A DNA stretch of 64,000 bases from Micromonospora cabrerizensis (GTDB taxonomy: Bacteria; Actinomycetota; Actinomycetes; Mycobacteriales; Micromonosporaceae), in assembly GCF_022230955.1 (NCBI RefSeq), contig NZ_JAKKFI010000090.1, positions 1 to 64,000 of the forward strand, written 5' to 3'. The position numbers and the translations under genes are program-made. The notes under the pieces were generated by a model. It searched no databases, was not told the origin of the DNA, and saw nothing but the letters and a program-made list of their open reading frames with translations. Of the stretch, positions 50,011 through 60,178 are shown one piece after another (position 1 is the stretch's first letter; every line of letters starts with the position of its first letter).

Positions 50011-50869
50011 CGACCCGACCTTCGTCGAACAGATCCAGCGGGACCTGCGCGACGTGCGCTGGCCGGAGCCGCAAGAGATCCGTGCCCGAGCCCGTCGCCG
50101 CAGTCAGCGCCGGATCGTGGCGGCGACGGTTGTGCTGACACTCGCGGGCGTTTCGGCCCTCGCCGTGACCTCGGTCGGTAGCGGGCCGACACCGCCTCCC
50201 GTAGCGGCCACATCCCCCCCTTCGGCATCCGCCCGTGGGGAGATCGCCGTCGACTCGCTGGTACGACCGACCGACCTGACGCAGCCGGCGCAGGTACAGC
50301 TCAGCGAGTCGACGCTGGAAGCGCCGGTCCTGGTCTCGGCCATGCTGGGCTACTGCCGGAAGAGTCAGGGGATGACACCCGACTGGCAGCTGTCCCGCTG
50401 GTCGCGTTCGCAGACCCTGCTGCGGGAACGTCCCGACGGCGTCGACCTCACCTCCCGCGACATGCTGCTGCATCAGGACCTGTACCGGGTGTCGCCGGAA
50501 TTGGGGGCGTCGTTCTTCGCCGACCTCGACCGACTGCTGGCCCCCTGCGCTCAGTGGCGCAGCGTCGGGCCCTACGAGATAGCGGGAGCGACGGGTACGG
50601 GGGAGGCGATGCACAGCTGGGAGGTGGTCCAACGGGGCTTCGCCGGTGATGAGGCCGCCATGGTGCGCTACACCGTCTCCGGGGCCCGCGATCAGAAGAC
50701 CGGCAAGGCCATCGGCAACGTTCCCCGGCCGACCAGCACGGCCGTGGTCCGGGTGGGTGACCTGATCACAGTGCTCAGTCTGGGACAGACCGGCACCGAG
50801 CCGGAACTGCGCCGCCTGGCAGAGGTCGCCGCCCGCCGGATGTGCGTCGCCGCCAACCCGGCCTGCTGA
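50003..50869 (+). CDS. Single-pass membrane partner of the ECF sigma factor
   Basis: A 288-residue protein with a basic cytoplasmic N-terminus (about 36 residues ending RARARRRSQRR), one membrane helix (about 37-57) and an external domain of 230 residues with several cysteines. The N-terminus is too short for a classical zinc anti-sigma domain, but overlap with the sigma gene (ATGCGTGA) and membrane topology point to a sensor or anti-sigma role. A GGAGGAGG site precedes the start. No named family recognised. Confidence 0.75.
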   Translation: MRDDPTFVEQIQRDLRDVRWPEPQEIRARARRRSQRRIVAATVVLTLAGVSALAVTSVGSGPTPPPVAATSPPSASARGEIAVDSLVRPTDLTQPAQVQLSESTLEAPVLVSAMLGYCRKSQGMTPDWQLSRWSRSQTLLRERPDGVDLTSRDMLLHQDLYRVSPELGASFFADLDRLLAPCAQWRSVGPYEIAGATGTGEAMHSWEVVQRGFAGDEAAMVRYTVSGARDQKTGKAIGNVPRPTSTAVVRVGDLITVLSLGQTGTEPELRRLAEVAARRMCVAANPAC

Positions 50870-50930
50870 CCCCGCCCGAGGCGTTCGATCCGCACCCCGG
50901 GGCGCGATGACCTGCACTCCCAGGGGCCAT

Positions 50931-51004
50931 GATCCGCACAACATCAGGGTTGTTGGTGCCTCCCGGCACCCGGAGGCAGCACTATCCCTGAAGTTGCGCG
51001 GATC
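50931..51004. terminator. GATC-type palindrome, homologue of 3248-3327
   Basis: GATCCGCACAA opens and GCGCGGATC closes an imperfect palindrome between the sigma-partner gene and accD, which are convergent. Long blocks of arm and loop match the element at 3248-3327, 47 kb away. Confidence 0.7.
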
Positions 51005-51032
51005 AAGCGCGCCGAGCCCGAGGCCGGCGAGG

Positions 51033-52616
<1,584 letters not shown>

Positions 52617-52700
52617 CCAGGGAATATAACGATGGTTCAGGTCGGCGCCGCTGTGCAGTACGCCTCAGTACCGCTGCGGGGATCGTCGTAGGCTGGCGGA

Positions 52701-53576
52701 ATGTCGGGCTCCCCGTACACCAATCTGGATCGCCCGCCGCTGTCGGCGGCCCGGCTGAGCCGCGCGTTGGTCGCGCCCAACGGGCCGTGGGCCCGGCTGG
52801 AGCTGCGCGCCGAGACCGGTTCGACCAACGCCGACGTGGCCGAGGCCGCCCGGGCCGGCGAGCCCGAGGGCCTGGTCGTCGTCGCCGAACAGCAGACCGC
52901 CGGGCGCGGTCGGCGCGGTCGGGTCTGGCAGTCGCCGGCGCGCGCCGGCATCGCCACCAGCGTGCTGCTGCGGCCCGGCGAGGCCGTGCCGGACCGCGGC
53001 TGGCTGCCGGTGCCACCCACGGCGTACGGGTGGCTGCCGTTGCTGGCCGGCGTGGCGCTGGTGGAGGCGGTGGCCCGGTTGGCCGAGCTGGAGGCCGCCC
53101 TCAAGTGGCCCAACGACCTGCTCATCGACGACGCGAAGTGCGCGGGCGTGTTGGCCGAGGTGGTGCCGGGTCGCTCACCGGACGAACCGTCGGCCATCGT
53201 GCTCGGCGTCGGGCTGAACGTGACGCTGCGCGCCGACGAGCTGCCCGTCAACCCGACCGGGCTGCCGGCCACCTCGCTCCAGCTGGCCGGCGCGACGGCC
53301 ACCGACCGGGACCCGCTGCTGCGGGCCCTGCTGCGCGCGGTGGCCGAGTGGTACGACCGTTGGCGCTCGGCGGGCGGCGACGCGGTGGCCAGCGGCCTGC
53401 GCGACGCGTACCTGGCGGCCTGCGCGACGGTCGGTCGTGAGGTGCGCGTCCTGCTCCCCGACGGGGAGGTCCTCACCGGCACCGCCACCGGAGTTGACCG
53501 GGACGGCCAGCTTCAGGTGACCACCCCGACGGCCACCCGCACCCTGGCCGCTGGCGACGTCCTGCACCTGCGCTGA
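52701..53576 (+). CDS. birA: Biotin--protein ligase
   Basis: A 291-residue ligase that attaches biotin to the AccA carrier lysine. RAETGSTNADVAEAA begins the catalytic core, TAGRGRRGRVWQSP is the biotinyl-AMP loop and LKWPNDLLIDDAKCAGVLAE the substrate block with the catalytic lysine. The C-terminal SH3-like cap follows (GREVRVLLPDGEVLTGTATGVDRDGQL). There is no N-terminal DNA-binding domain, so it is not a repressor. It is divergent from accD. Confidence 0.95.
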   Translation: MSGSPYTNLDRPPLSAARLSRALVAPNGPWARLELRAETGSTNADVAEAARAGEPEGLVVVAEQQTAGRGRRGRVWQSPARAGIATSVLLRPGEAVPDRGWLPVPPTAYGWLPLLAGVALVEAVARLAELEAALKWPNDLLIDDAKCAGVLAEVVPGRSPDEPSAIVLGVGLNVTLRADELPVNPTGLPATSLQLAGATATDRDPLLRALLRAVAEWYDRWRSAGGDAVASGLRDAYLAACATVGREVRVLLPDGEVLTGTATGVDRDGQLQVTTPTATRTLAAGDVLHLR

Positions 53577-53738
53577 TCCACCTCTCGCGACCTCGCGGCC
53601 CGACGGGCGTGAGCCGCAGGGCGGGCGACCCGAGCGTGCAAGATCGCGAAGAGCGGGGTGGGGCCGCGTGGCGGATGTTGTGGTGGGCCCTGGGGGGTTT
53701 ACCGTCTGCGCGTCGAGAAGAAGGCGTTGGAGGTTCCC

Positions 53739-54311
53739 GTGGCGTTCCCAGAAGACGTGCTCACCAAGGACGAGCACGTCGTGCTGCACCTGCATCCGCA
53801 CTGGAAGGCACTGATCCGGCCGATCGTGGTGCTGGTGCTCGCCATCGCCGCGGTGGTGGTCGGTGTGCTGCTGCTGCCCGAGAGCAGCGGCGGTTCGATC
53901 GCGATCGCCGTGATCGGGGTGATCGCCCTGGTCGCGGTGCTCTGGCTCGGTCTGTGGCCGTTCCTGGTCTGGCGTACCACCCACTACCTGTTCACCAACG
54001 AGCGCGTGCTGCTCCAGCAGGGCGTCTTCTCCCGGGACCGGCGGGACCTCCCACTCACCCGGATCAACGACCACTCGATGAACCAGCACTTCTTCGAGCG
54101 GCTGCTCGGCTGCGGCACGCTGACCATCGAGTCGGCCGGCGAACGCGGCCAGTCGGTGCTCGCCGACGTGCCGGGGGTCGGTCGGGTGCAGACCACCCTG
54201 TACGAGCTGGTCGAGGCACAGCACGACAAGCACTCGCTGGGTGACGGGGAGATGCGCGACATCCTCGCCGACATGCGCGAGGGCAAGCCGCTGCGCGACA
54301 CCACGACCTGA
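53739..54311 (+). CDS. Bacterial PH-domain membrane protein
   Basis: A 190-residue protein with two membrane helices (about 25-45 and 50-72) followed by a bacterial PH (DUF304) domain with HYLFTNERVLLQQGVFSRDRRDLPLTRINDHS. Function is unknown. The gene next to birA is conserved in mycobacteria (Rv3278c, from memory). GTG 53739 is supported by a GGAGG site 5 bases upstream. A longer upstream frame is possible but lacks support. Confidence 0.85.
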   Translation: MAFPEDVLTKDEHVVLHLHPHWKALIRPIVVLVLAIAAVVVGVLLLPESSGGSIAIAVIGVIALVAVLWLGLWPFLVWRTTHYLFTNERVLLQQGVFSRDRRDLPLTRINDHSMNQHFFERLLGCGTLTIESAGERGQSVLADVPGVGRVQTTLYELVEAQHDKHSLGDGEMRDILADMREGKPLRDTTT

Positions 54312-54358
54312 TCGTCCGCATCGGTTGACGCCCGCTCCGGTCGGAGTCGGAGCAGGCG

Positions 54359-55117
54359 TCAGGCGCGCTGTTCGGGCCCGTCCGGGCTGGTTCTGGCCGG
54401 GCTGGTCTCGGCCGGCTTGTTTCCGGCCGGACTGGTCTCGGCCGGTGCGCTCGCGGACTGCTTGACGCCGGTTGGCCCGTCGGCCCGGTCAGCACCGGTT
54501 GAGTCGGCCCGGTTGGCCGAGTCGGCCGGGCTCGCTGAGTCGGCTGGGCTGGTGGAGTCGGCCGGGCTGGTGGAGTCAGCTGGGCTGGCTGAGTCGGCCG
54601 GGCTGGCGGGGTCGGTCTCGCTCGGTCGGGCGGCGAACCAGCCGCGGAAGCGGGTCCGCAGCACCTCCTGCTCGGGCCGGTCGTCGGGGCCGAGGCGGAG
54701 CATGGTGCCGGTGAGGCTGACGGTGCCGAGCCCGGGGCGGGCGGTCGACGGCCGGGCACCCATCACGTCGACCCGGACGGCGAGCCGGTCCCCGGCGCGC
54801 ACCGGAGCGAGCCAGCGCAGCTCCTCCAGGCCGGGGGAGGCGTCCGCGGCAGCCCGGGACAGCAGGTGGTCGACGTACGCGCGCATGAACAGGCTGACCG
54901 TGTAGAAACCGCTCGCGATCAACCCGCCGTGCCGGCTCTCTCCGGCCAGGTCGGGATCGACGTGGTACCACTGCGGGTCGAAGCGACGGGCGAAGGCGAC
55001 CATCTCGTCGCCGTCCACGGTGACCACGCCGAGATCGACGGTGAGCCCCGGGACGAGATCCTCGAAGAACAGCTCGGCGGGTTGTCCGGTGCCGGAGCGT
55101 TCGGCGGGTGTCGTCAC
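54359..55117 (-). CDS. MaoC-like dehydratase with SPADS repeat tail
   Basis: 252 residues. The first 160 form a MaoC hot-dog domain with the (R)-hydratase catalytic pair in FARRFDPQWYHVDPD and the following HGGLIASGF. The last 90 residues are low complexity: repeats of SPADS (ASPADS, TSPADS) and then AETSPAG-type units. The tail is encoded by tandem DNA repeats (54510-54610) and is absent from ordinary MaoC proteins. GTG 55117 overlaps the gtrA stop in GTGA, so it is translationally coupled. Substrate unknown. Confidence 0.85.
   Translation of the reverse strand: MTTPAERSGTGQPAELFFEDLVPGLTVDLGVVTVDGDEMVAFARRFDPQWYHVDPDLAGESRHGGLIASGFYTVSLFMRAYVDHLLSRAAADASPGLEELRWLAPVRAGDRLAVRVDVMGARPSTARPGLGTVSLTGTMLRLGPDDRPEQEVLRTRFRGWFAARPSETDPASPADSASPADSTSPADSTSPADSASPADSANRADSTGADRADGPTGVKQSASAPAETSPAGNKPAETSPARTSPDGPEQRA
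54500..54612. repeat. 15-bp tandem repeats coding SPADS units
   Basis: Units built on GAGTCGGCCGGGCTGG and close variants are repeated about seven times inside the 3' part of the maoC-like gene. Length multiples of three keep the frame, so the tail length is probably variable between strains. Confidence 0.8.
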
Positions 55118-55815
55118 CGGCGGGGCGAGCGGCGGGTGCCGACCTGCAGTTCCGCGGCGAGTTCCGCGTCCAGGTCGGCGGCGGGGCTGACACTGAGCCG
55201 CGTGGGCCGACCCTGGGTGGGTGTGCCGGGCGGTAGGTCGCGCCGCTCGGAGTCCGCTTCCTCCAGCTCGGACACGGACTCGGCGAGCTCGGCGACCGGG
55301 TCCATCTCCGCCATGGTGTCCCACTCGTCGCGCGGGATGCTGTGCCAGGTGGAGTCGGGCTTCGCCTCCTCCTCGACCGGTGCGACGGGTTGGAAGACGA
55401 ACGTCCGGTAGGACCAGAAGCGGAACAGCGTGGCCAGCAGGACACCGACGGTCTTGGCCACGTTCAGTGCCAGCAGGCCGTGGACGCCGAGGCCGTACTT
55501 GGCCGCCGCCACGGCGCCAAGCTCAATGAGCAGGCCGGCCCCGTTGAACAGGAAGAAAAGGAGGTATTCCCGACGAAGTGCCGATTTCGGGCGATCCCGG
55601 TACGTCCAGTGCCGATTCATGAGGTACGACGTGATCGTGGCGACGATGGTCGCGATCACGGTCGCCTTCAACTGACCATTGACGAAAACGGTCAGTGCAA
55701 GGGCATTGAACACCGCGTAATTGATGACGGTGTTGATGCCGCCGACGATGCCGAACTTGAGCGCCTCGTGGATGAACTTCTGCCAGCGCTCAGGCAGCAG
55801 ACGGACAAGACGCAT
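55114..55815 (-). CDS. GtrA-family membrane protein with acidic C-terminal tail
   Basis: 233 residues. Four membrane helices form a GtrA domain (FGIVGGINTVINYAVFNAL; TSYLMNRHWTYRD; FRFWSYRTFVF), followed by about 90 acidic, probably disordered residues. GtrA proteins help move polyprenyl-linked sugars across the membrane. The start ATG 55815 (MRLVRLLPERWQKF) is preferred over an upstream GTG. A second gtrA gene lies just upstream on the same strand. The 3' end overlaps the maoC-like start. Confidence 0.88.
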   Translation of the reverse strand: MRLVRLLPERWQKFIHEALKFGIVGGINTVINYAVFNALALTVFVNGQLKATVIATIVATITSYLMNRHWTYRDRPKSALRREYLLFFLFNGAGLLIELGAVAAAKYGLGVHGLLALNVAKTVGVLLATLFRFWSYRTFVFQPVAPVEEEAKPDSTWHSIPRDEWDTMAEMDPVAELAESVSELEEADSERRDLPPGTPTQGRPTRLSVSPAADLDAELAAELQVGTRRSPRR

Positions 55816-55878
55816 ACGAAACACCTTAGGGCAGTCGGTGAGGCCGGCGATCACCGGCCGAACGAGGTGGGCGGCAGG

Positions 55879-56415
55879 TCACGCTCTGTGGTCACGCTCG
55901 GGCTTCACCTGCGGAACGGTCGGGGTTCCCGCTTCGACGAAGACGAACCGCCGGTACGACCAGAATCGGAACAGCGTGGCGAACCCGGTGCCGACGATGT
56001 AGCTGGCGAGGTTGTCCGCCAGGCGCGTCTGGAACACCGCTGGCCAGATGGCTCCCAGCCCGTAGTGGCTGAGCGCGAGGCAGGCCACCGTGATGCCGAG
56101 ACCGACCGCGTTGAAGAAGAAGAAGAGCCCATACTCGCGGGCCGCGTTGTTGCGCTGGCGGTGCCGCCAGGTCCAGAACCGGTTGCCCACGAAGGCCACG
56201 GAGGCCGCGATCACTGTGGAGATCGTCTTCGCCGTCACCTGTTCGACGTCGTGCTGACTCAACAGGTAGTTGAAGAGCGCGAAGTCGACGAGGAAGGCGA
56301 GCCCACCCACGGTGGCGAACTTGCTCATCTCGCGGAGGAGGTGACCGAAGCGGTCCAGCAGTTTGCCGACCAGACCCCGTCGGGTCTGCCGGGGTCCCGG
56401 TTGCTCCCCGGTCAT
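55879..56415 (-). CDS. GtrA-family membrane protein
   Basis: 178 residues with four membrane helices and the GtrA pattern (FATVGGLAFLVDFALFNYLL; FVGNRFWTWRHR; TLFRFWSYRRFVFV). It is only moderately similar to the following gtrA gene, so the two are diverged paralogues that may work together. ATG 56415 is chosen. The open frame continues upstream but without homology. It lies 63 bases before the next gtrA and probably forms one operon with it and maoC. Confidence 0.88.
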   Translation of the reverse strand: MTGEQPGPRQTRRGLVGKLLDRFGHLLREMSKFATVGGLAFLVDFALFNYLLSQHDVEQVTAKTISTVIAASVAFVGNRFWTWRHRQRNNAAREYGLFFFFNAVGLGITVACLALSHYGLGAIWPAVFQTRLADNLASYIVGTGFATLFRFWSYRRFVFVEAGTPTVPQVKPERDHRA

Positions 56416-56855
56416 CGTGGCGGCCACGCAGGGCAGCCTACCGGCTGTCGACCAGTCAGAGGGGTAGCAACGGCGAGCGGGCGTGGTCGCTCGGAGGAGC
56501 CCATCACCCTGTGCGAAACCGTTGAACGCAGCGTAACCAATTGGGAGGACTGACGCGGCCCGGAACGGGAATCCACGCACCGGTCGGCGGGGCAGGTCCA
56601 CGGCCCGACCGCAACAAGCGTCCGCCGGGGTGCACAACAAGATTTGCGTGAAACTGCGCGGGAAAGCGGGTATCAGCTCGTGATGCCGCAGCGTGGCCGT
56701 ACCTTGTGCAGTTCTTCACAACAAGTCCCACTGACTCGGAAGGCTGCCCGGTTTACGCTGAGGCCAATCCCAGGTTTCCACGAAGGCGACGCATCGCGCC
56801 GCTGAGTCTCGTGCATCCCATAGATCGGTCAGCGTCGACCACAAGGAGATGTGTC
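56416..56855. promoter_or_regulatory. Divergent control region of gtrA and pckG
   Basis: 440 bases without a gene. It contains two copies of CACAACAAG (about 56633 and 56717) and a hairpin GGTCGG/CCGACC near 56581-56609. Lower-GC stretches around AACCAATTGGGAGG and CACAACAAG are the best promoter candidates for pckG, whose long leader suggests regulated expression by carbon source. Confidence 0.45.
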
Positions 56856-58700
56856 ATGGTTGCTCCGGCTGTTGTGCGGGGTATCGATCAGGCCCCGACG
56901 TCCCATCCGAAACTGCTCGCCTGGGTCCGTGAGGTCGCGGAACTGACCACCCCCGACCGTGTCGTCTGGGTGGACGGGTCCGACGAGGAGTGGCGCCGCC
57001 TCACCGACGAGCTGGTCGAGGCCGGAACGCTCATCCGGCTCAACCCGGAGAAGAAGCCCAACTCGTTCTACGCGCGTACCGATCCGACGGATGTCGCCCG
57101 GGTCGAGGAACGCACCTACATCTGCTCCGTCGACGAGGCGGACGCCGGCCCCACCAACAACTGGATGGCGCCGCCGGAGATGAAGCGGACGATGACCGAT
57201 CTCTACCGCGGCTCCATGCGCGGTCGCACGATGTACGTCATCCCGTTCGTCATGGGCCCGGTCGAGGCCGAGTCCCCGATGTTCGGCGTCGAGATCACCG
57301 ACAGCCCGTACGTGGTCGCCTCGATGCGGATCATGACGCGGATGGGCAGCCGGGTTCTCGAGGCGATGGGTGACGACGCGGACTTCGTGCACGCGCTGCA
57401 CTCGATCGGCGCCCCGCTCGCCCCGGGTCAGCAGGACGTCGCCTGGCCGTGCAACGAGACCAAGTACATCTCGCACTTCCCGGAGACCCGGGAGATCTGG
57501 TCGTACGGCTCGGGTTACGGCGGTAACTCGCTGCTCGGCAAGAAGTGCTACTCCCTGCGGATCGCCAGCGTGATGGGCCGGGACGAGGGCTGGCTCGCCG
57601 AGCACATGCTGATCCTCAAGATCACCTCGCCGGAGGGCAAGGTCCACCACATCGCCGGCGCGTTCCCCTCGGCCTGCGGCAAGACCAACCTGGCCATGGT
57701 CGAGCCGACCATCCCGGGTTGGAAGGTCGAGACGATCGGCGACGACATCGCCTGGATGCGGTTCGGCCCGGACGGCCGCCTCTACGCGGTCAACCCGGAG
57801 TACGGGCTGTTCGGTGTCGCGCCCGGCACCGACTGGAAGACCAACGCCAACGCCATGCGCACGCTGGACCGGGGCAACTCCGTCTTCACCAACGTCGGCC
57901 TCACCGACGACGGTGACGTCTGGTGGGAGGGCATGGGGGAGCCGCCGGCGCACCTGATCGACTGGAAGGGCAACGACTGGACGCCGGAGAGCGAGGGCCT
58001 CTCCTCGCACGCGAACAGCCGGTTCTGCACCCCGATCACCCAGTGCCCGATCCTCGCCGACGAGTACTTCGACCCGAACGGCGTGCCGATCGACGCGATC
58101 CTCTTCGGTGGCCGCCGCAAGGACACCATCCCGCTGGTGACCGAGGCCCGCGACTGGGTGCACGGCGTCTACATGGGTGCCACGCTCTCCTCGGAGACCA
58201 CCGCTGCCGCGTCCGGCGCCGTCGGCGTGGTCCGGCGGGACCCGATGGCGATGCTGCCGTTCATCGGCTACAACGCCGGGGACTACTTCCGGCACTGGAT
58301 CGAGATGGGCAAGGGCACCGACGGCGACGAGGCCAAGCTGCCGAAGATCTACTACGTCAACTGGTTCCGTAAGGACCCGGAGGGCTCCTTCCTCTGGCCG
58401 GGCTTCGGGGAGAACTCCCGGGTGCTCAAGTGGGTCGTCGAGCGGATCGAGGGCACGGCCGACGCTGTCGAGACGCCGGTGGGCATGGTTCCCGCACCGG
58501 ACGCGCTGGACGTCGAGGGCCTGGACATGACCCCGGAGGACGTTCGGATCGCCCTGAAGGTCGACCCGGACGAGTGGCGCAACGAGCTGCCGATGATCAC
58601 CGAGTGGTTCGAGAAGTTCGGTGACAAGCTGCCCGGCGTGCTCTGGGCCGAGCTGGACGCGCTGCGCGCGCGCCTCGACGCCGCACAGCCGCAGCGATAG
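56856..58700 (+). CDS. pckG: Phosphoenolpyruvate carboxykinase (GTP)
   Basis: A 614-residue GTP-dependent PEP carboxykinase that converts oxaloacetate to phosphoenolpyruvate for gluconeogenesis. AGAFPSACGKTNLAMV is the GTP-binding P-loop with the reactive cysteine, YGGNSLLGKKC a substrate loop, and GDDIAWMRFG the metal site. Length and motifs are normal. AAGGAG lies 7 bases before ATG 56856. Confidence 0.97.
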   Translation: MVAPAVVRGIDQAPTSHPKLLAWVREVAELTTPDRVVWVDGSDEEWRRLTDELVEAGTLIRLNPEKKPNSFYARTDPTDVARVEERTYICSVDEADAGPTNNWMAPPEMKRTMTDLYRGSMRGRTMYVIPFVMGPVEAESPMFGVEITDSPYVVASMRIMTRMGSRVLEAMGDDADFVHALHSIGAPLAPGQQDVAWPCNETKYISHFPETREIWSYGSGYGGNSLLGKKCYSLRIASVMGRDEGWLAEHMLILKITSPEGKVHHIAGAFPSACGKTNLAMVEPTIPGWKVETIGDDIAWMRFGPDGRLYAVNPEYGLFGVAPGTDWKTNANAMRTLDRGNSVFTNVGLTDDGDVWWEGMGEPPAHLIDWKGNDWTPESEGLSSHANSRFCTPITQCPILADEYFDPNGVPIDAILFGGRRKDTIPLVTEARDWVHGVYMGATLSSETTAAASGAVGVVRRDPMAMLPFIGYNAGDYFRHWIEMGKGTDGDEAKLPKIYYVNWFRKDPEGSFLWPGFGENSRVLKWVVERIEGTADAVETPVGMVPAPDALDVEGLDMTPEDVRIALKVDPDEWRNELPMITEWFEKFGDKLPGVLWAELDALRARLDAAQPQR

Positions 58701-58743
58701 CGGTAGGTGTGAAGAACGCCCCCTGCGGGCAACAACGGTTCCC

Positions 58744-59601
58744 ATGAGGACGGCCGCCGAGACCCAGGTCCGGCGGCCGTCCGCCGTCCGGGTGCTCACC
58801 ATCCTGCTTGCGACGACGGCGGGGGCCACCGTCGTGGTCGAGCTGCTCAACTGGTGGTACGCCCCGGAGCAGGGCTTTGGGCTGGCCGTACGCACCGGCT
58901 GGGCCATGCTGCGCTCGTTCGGTTTCCTGCTGCTGATCGGGCACGTCCGGAAGGGCCGCACGGTGGCCCGTCCGTTCGGGCTGATCCTCGCGGTCACCAC
59001 GATCTTCGCCGTCGGCCGGCTCATCGTGCCCCGGCAGGGAGTGCCGCCGCTGCCCGGCCTGCTCGGCTTCGCCGTGCTCACCGCGCTCTGCGCCACGGTG
59101 GTCTGGCTGCTCTACCGCTCGTCGGCGTTGGCCGGGCACCTGGTTCGGCACCGGCCCCGGCTCGTCATCGACCGGGCCGGCATCTCCTGGCGGGAGACCC
59201 CTCCGCGCCGACCGCAGACCAGCGCCTGGCTGTTGACCAGCCGGGTGGCGGCGTTCACCTACAGCCCGTTGATGCTGGTGCCGGCCCTGGTGGCCGGGGG
59301 TTCCATCCTGGACGGGCGGCTGACCGCGGTGCCGGCCGTACTGCTCTGGTTCGGCGCGGGCATCGCCGCCAGCTACGCGGTGCTGTTCTGCACCGCGTTC
59401 CTGATGCGGGGCAAGGACTGGGCGCGTGGCCTGCTCGTCGTCGTCACGGTGGCCGTACTCGCTGTGGACCTGCCGCTGTGCTGGTGGCTGCTGGGCGTGG
59501 ACGGTCTGGTCCGCGACGGCGGCCCGCTGCTCGCCGCGGCTGGGCTCGCCCTCTACGGTCTGCGCCGCGCGTCCCGCGCCGACGACGAAACGCCGGCCTG
59601 A
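58744..59601 (+). CDS. Polytopic membrane protein of unknown function
   Basis: 285 residues with about eight hydrophobic segments. No recognised family or motif. ATG 58744 lies 43 bases after pckG, with no clear ribosome site, and may be read from the pckG transcript. The last codons (ACGCCGGCCTGA) are repeated three more times beyond the stop. Neighbours give no clear clue to function. Confidence 0.75.
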   Translation: MRTAAETQVRRPSAVRVLTILLATTAGATVVVELLNWWYAPEQGFGLAVRTGWAMLRSFGFLLLIGHVRKGRTVARPFGLILAVTTIFAVGRLIVPRQGVPPLPGLLGFAVLTALCATVVWLLYRSSALAGHLVRHRPRLVIDRAGISWRETPPRRPQTSAWLLTSRVAAFTYSPLMLVPALVAGGSILDGRLTAVPAVLLWFGAGIAASYAVLFCTAFLMRGKDWARGLLVVVTVAVLAVDLPLCWWLLGVDGLVRDGGPLLAAAGLALYGLRRASRADDETPA

Positions 59602-59665
59602 CGGCGGCGCGCCGGCCTGACGACGGCGCGCCGGCCTGACGACGGCGCGCCGGCCTGACGGCGGC
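59590..59665. repeat. Four tandem 19-bp units spanning a stop codon
   Basis: CGCGCCGGCCTGACGACGG and near-identical units run from the last codons of the membrane-protein gene into the intergenic region, each carrying the TGA of the gene. Confidence 0.88.
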
Positions 59666-59715
59666 GCCATCCCGCGCCCGGCTGGCCGCCATCCCTCAGC
59701 TCTGACCAGGTAGTG

Positions 59716-59910
59716 ACAGCCGCTGTAGAGCTGCCCCAGATATGGGGCGACCCGCGCTGAAGTCGCTCCCGCTCCCGCTCCCGCGCCCGCTCCCGCTCCG
59801 CTCCCTCCCGCTCTGCTCCCGCTCTGCTCCCGCTCCGCTCCCGCGTCCGTGTCCACGCCGCCCAGGGCTCTGCCCGATGCCCCACATTCGGGGCAGGTCT
59901 ACAGGCTGTT
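59716..59910. repeat. Widely spaced inverted repeat enclosing a hexamer array
   Basis: ACAGCCGCTGTAGAGCTGCC at 59716 opens a 33-base arm ending at 59748. Its near-complement lies at 59879-59910, with a 2-base gap and a few mismatches. Each arm also holds a small hairpin (GCCCC/GGGGC). The interval contains pyrimidine-rich GCTCCC-type hexamers (59764-59845). The whole lies in the 577-base gap before the geranylgeranyl reductase gene. The rest of the gap (59911-60178) has no convincing gene. Confidence 0.65.
59764..59845. repeat. GCTCCC hexamer array
   Basis: About thirteen hexamer-like units (GCTCCC, with GCTCTG and CGTCCG variants) form a strongly strand-biased pyrimidine tract. It may be a length-variable simple repeat. 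Confidence 0.75.
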
Positions 59911-60178
59911 GGACAGGTGGGCCAGACTCCGCGCGCTGATGCTCTCGGCACGAGCGGCCTTCCTTTGGCCACGCCTGGACTGCTCGCGCCTGCCGCTGGA
60001 GGCGTTCGCGTTCCCAGGGCAGGAAGTCAGCGCCATGCGGGTGCGGCCCGCACGGGCGGGCAGGGGGCAGGATGGCGGGTGGCGTCGGTCACAACGGTCG
60101 GCGTGTGCGGCGCGGGTGGATCGTCGGGGCGGTGCGGGAACGGGCACGGCCGCGCCGCGTTGGTCGGAGGGAGGCGCG

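Noticed and set aside
53577..53738. GATC-type palindrome after birA
   Set aside because: Short TCGCGA pieces recur here, but arms do not pair over more than about 8 bases, so it is not counted in the family.
58621..58743. Upstream extension of the membrane-protein gene into pckG
   Set aside because: The open frame overlaps the pckG 3' end with no homology. ATG 58744 fits the first membrane segment.
56829..59096. 755-codon open frame opposite pckG
   Set aside because: It is antisense to a fully conserved pckG and has no family features.
59849..60178. N-terminal extension of the geranylgeranyl reductase
   Set aside because: The frame is open but crosses repeat DNA, and a strong ribosome site precedes GTG 60179 at the FAD motif.
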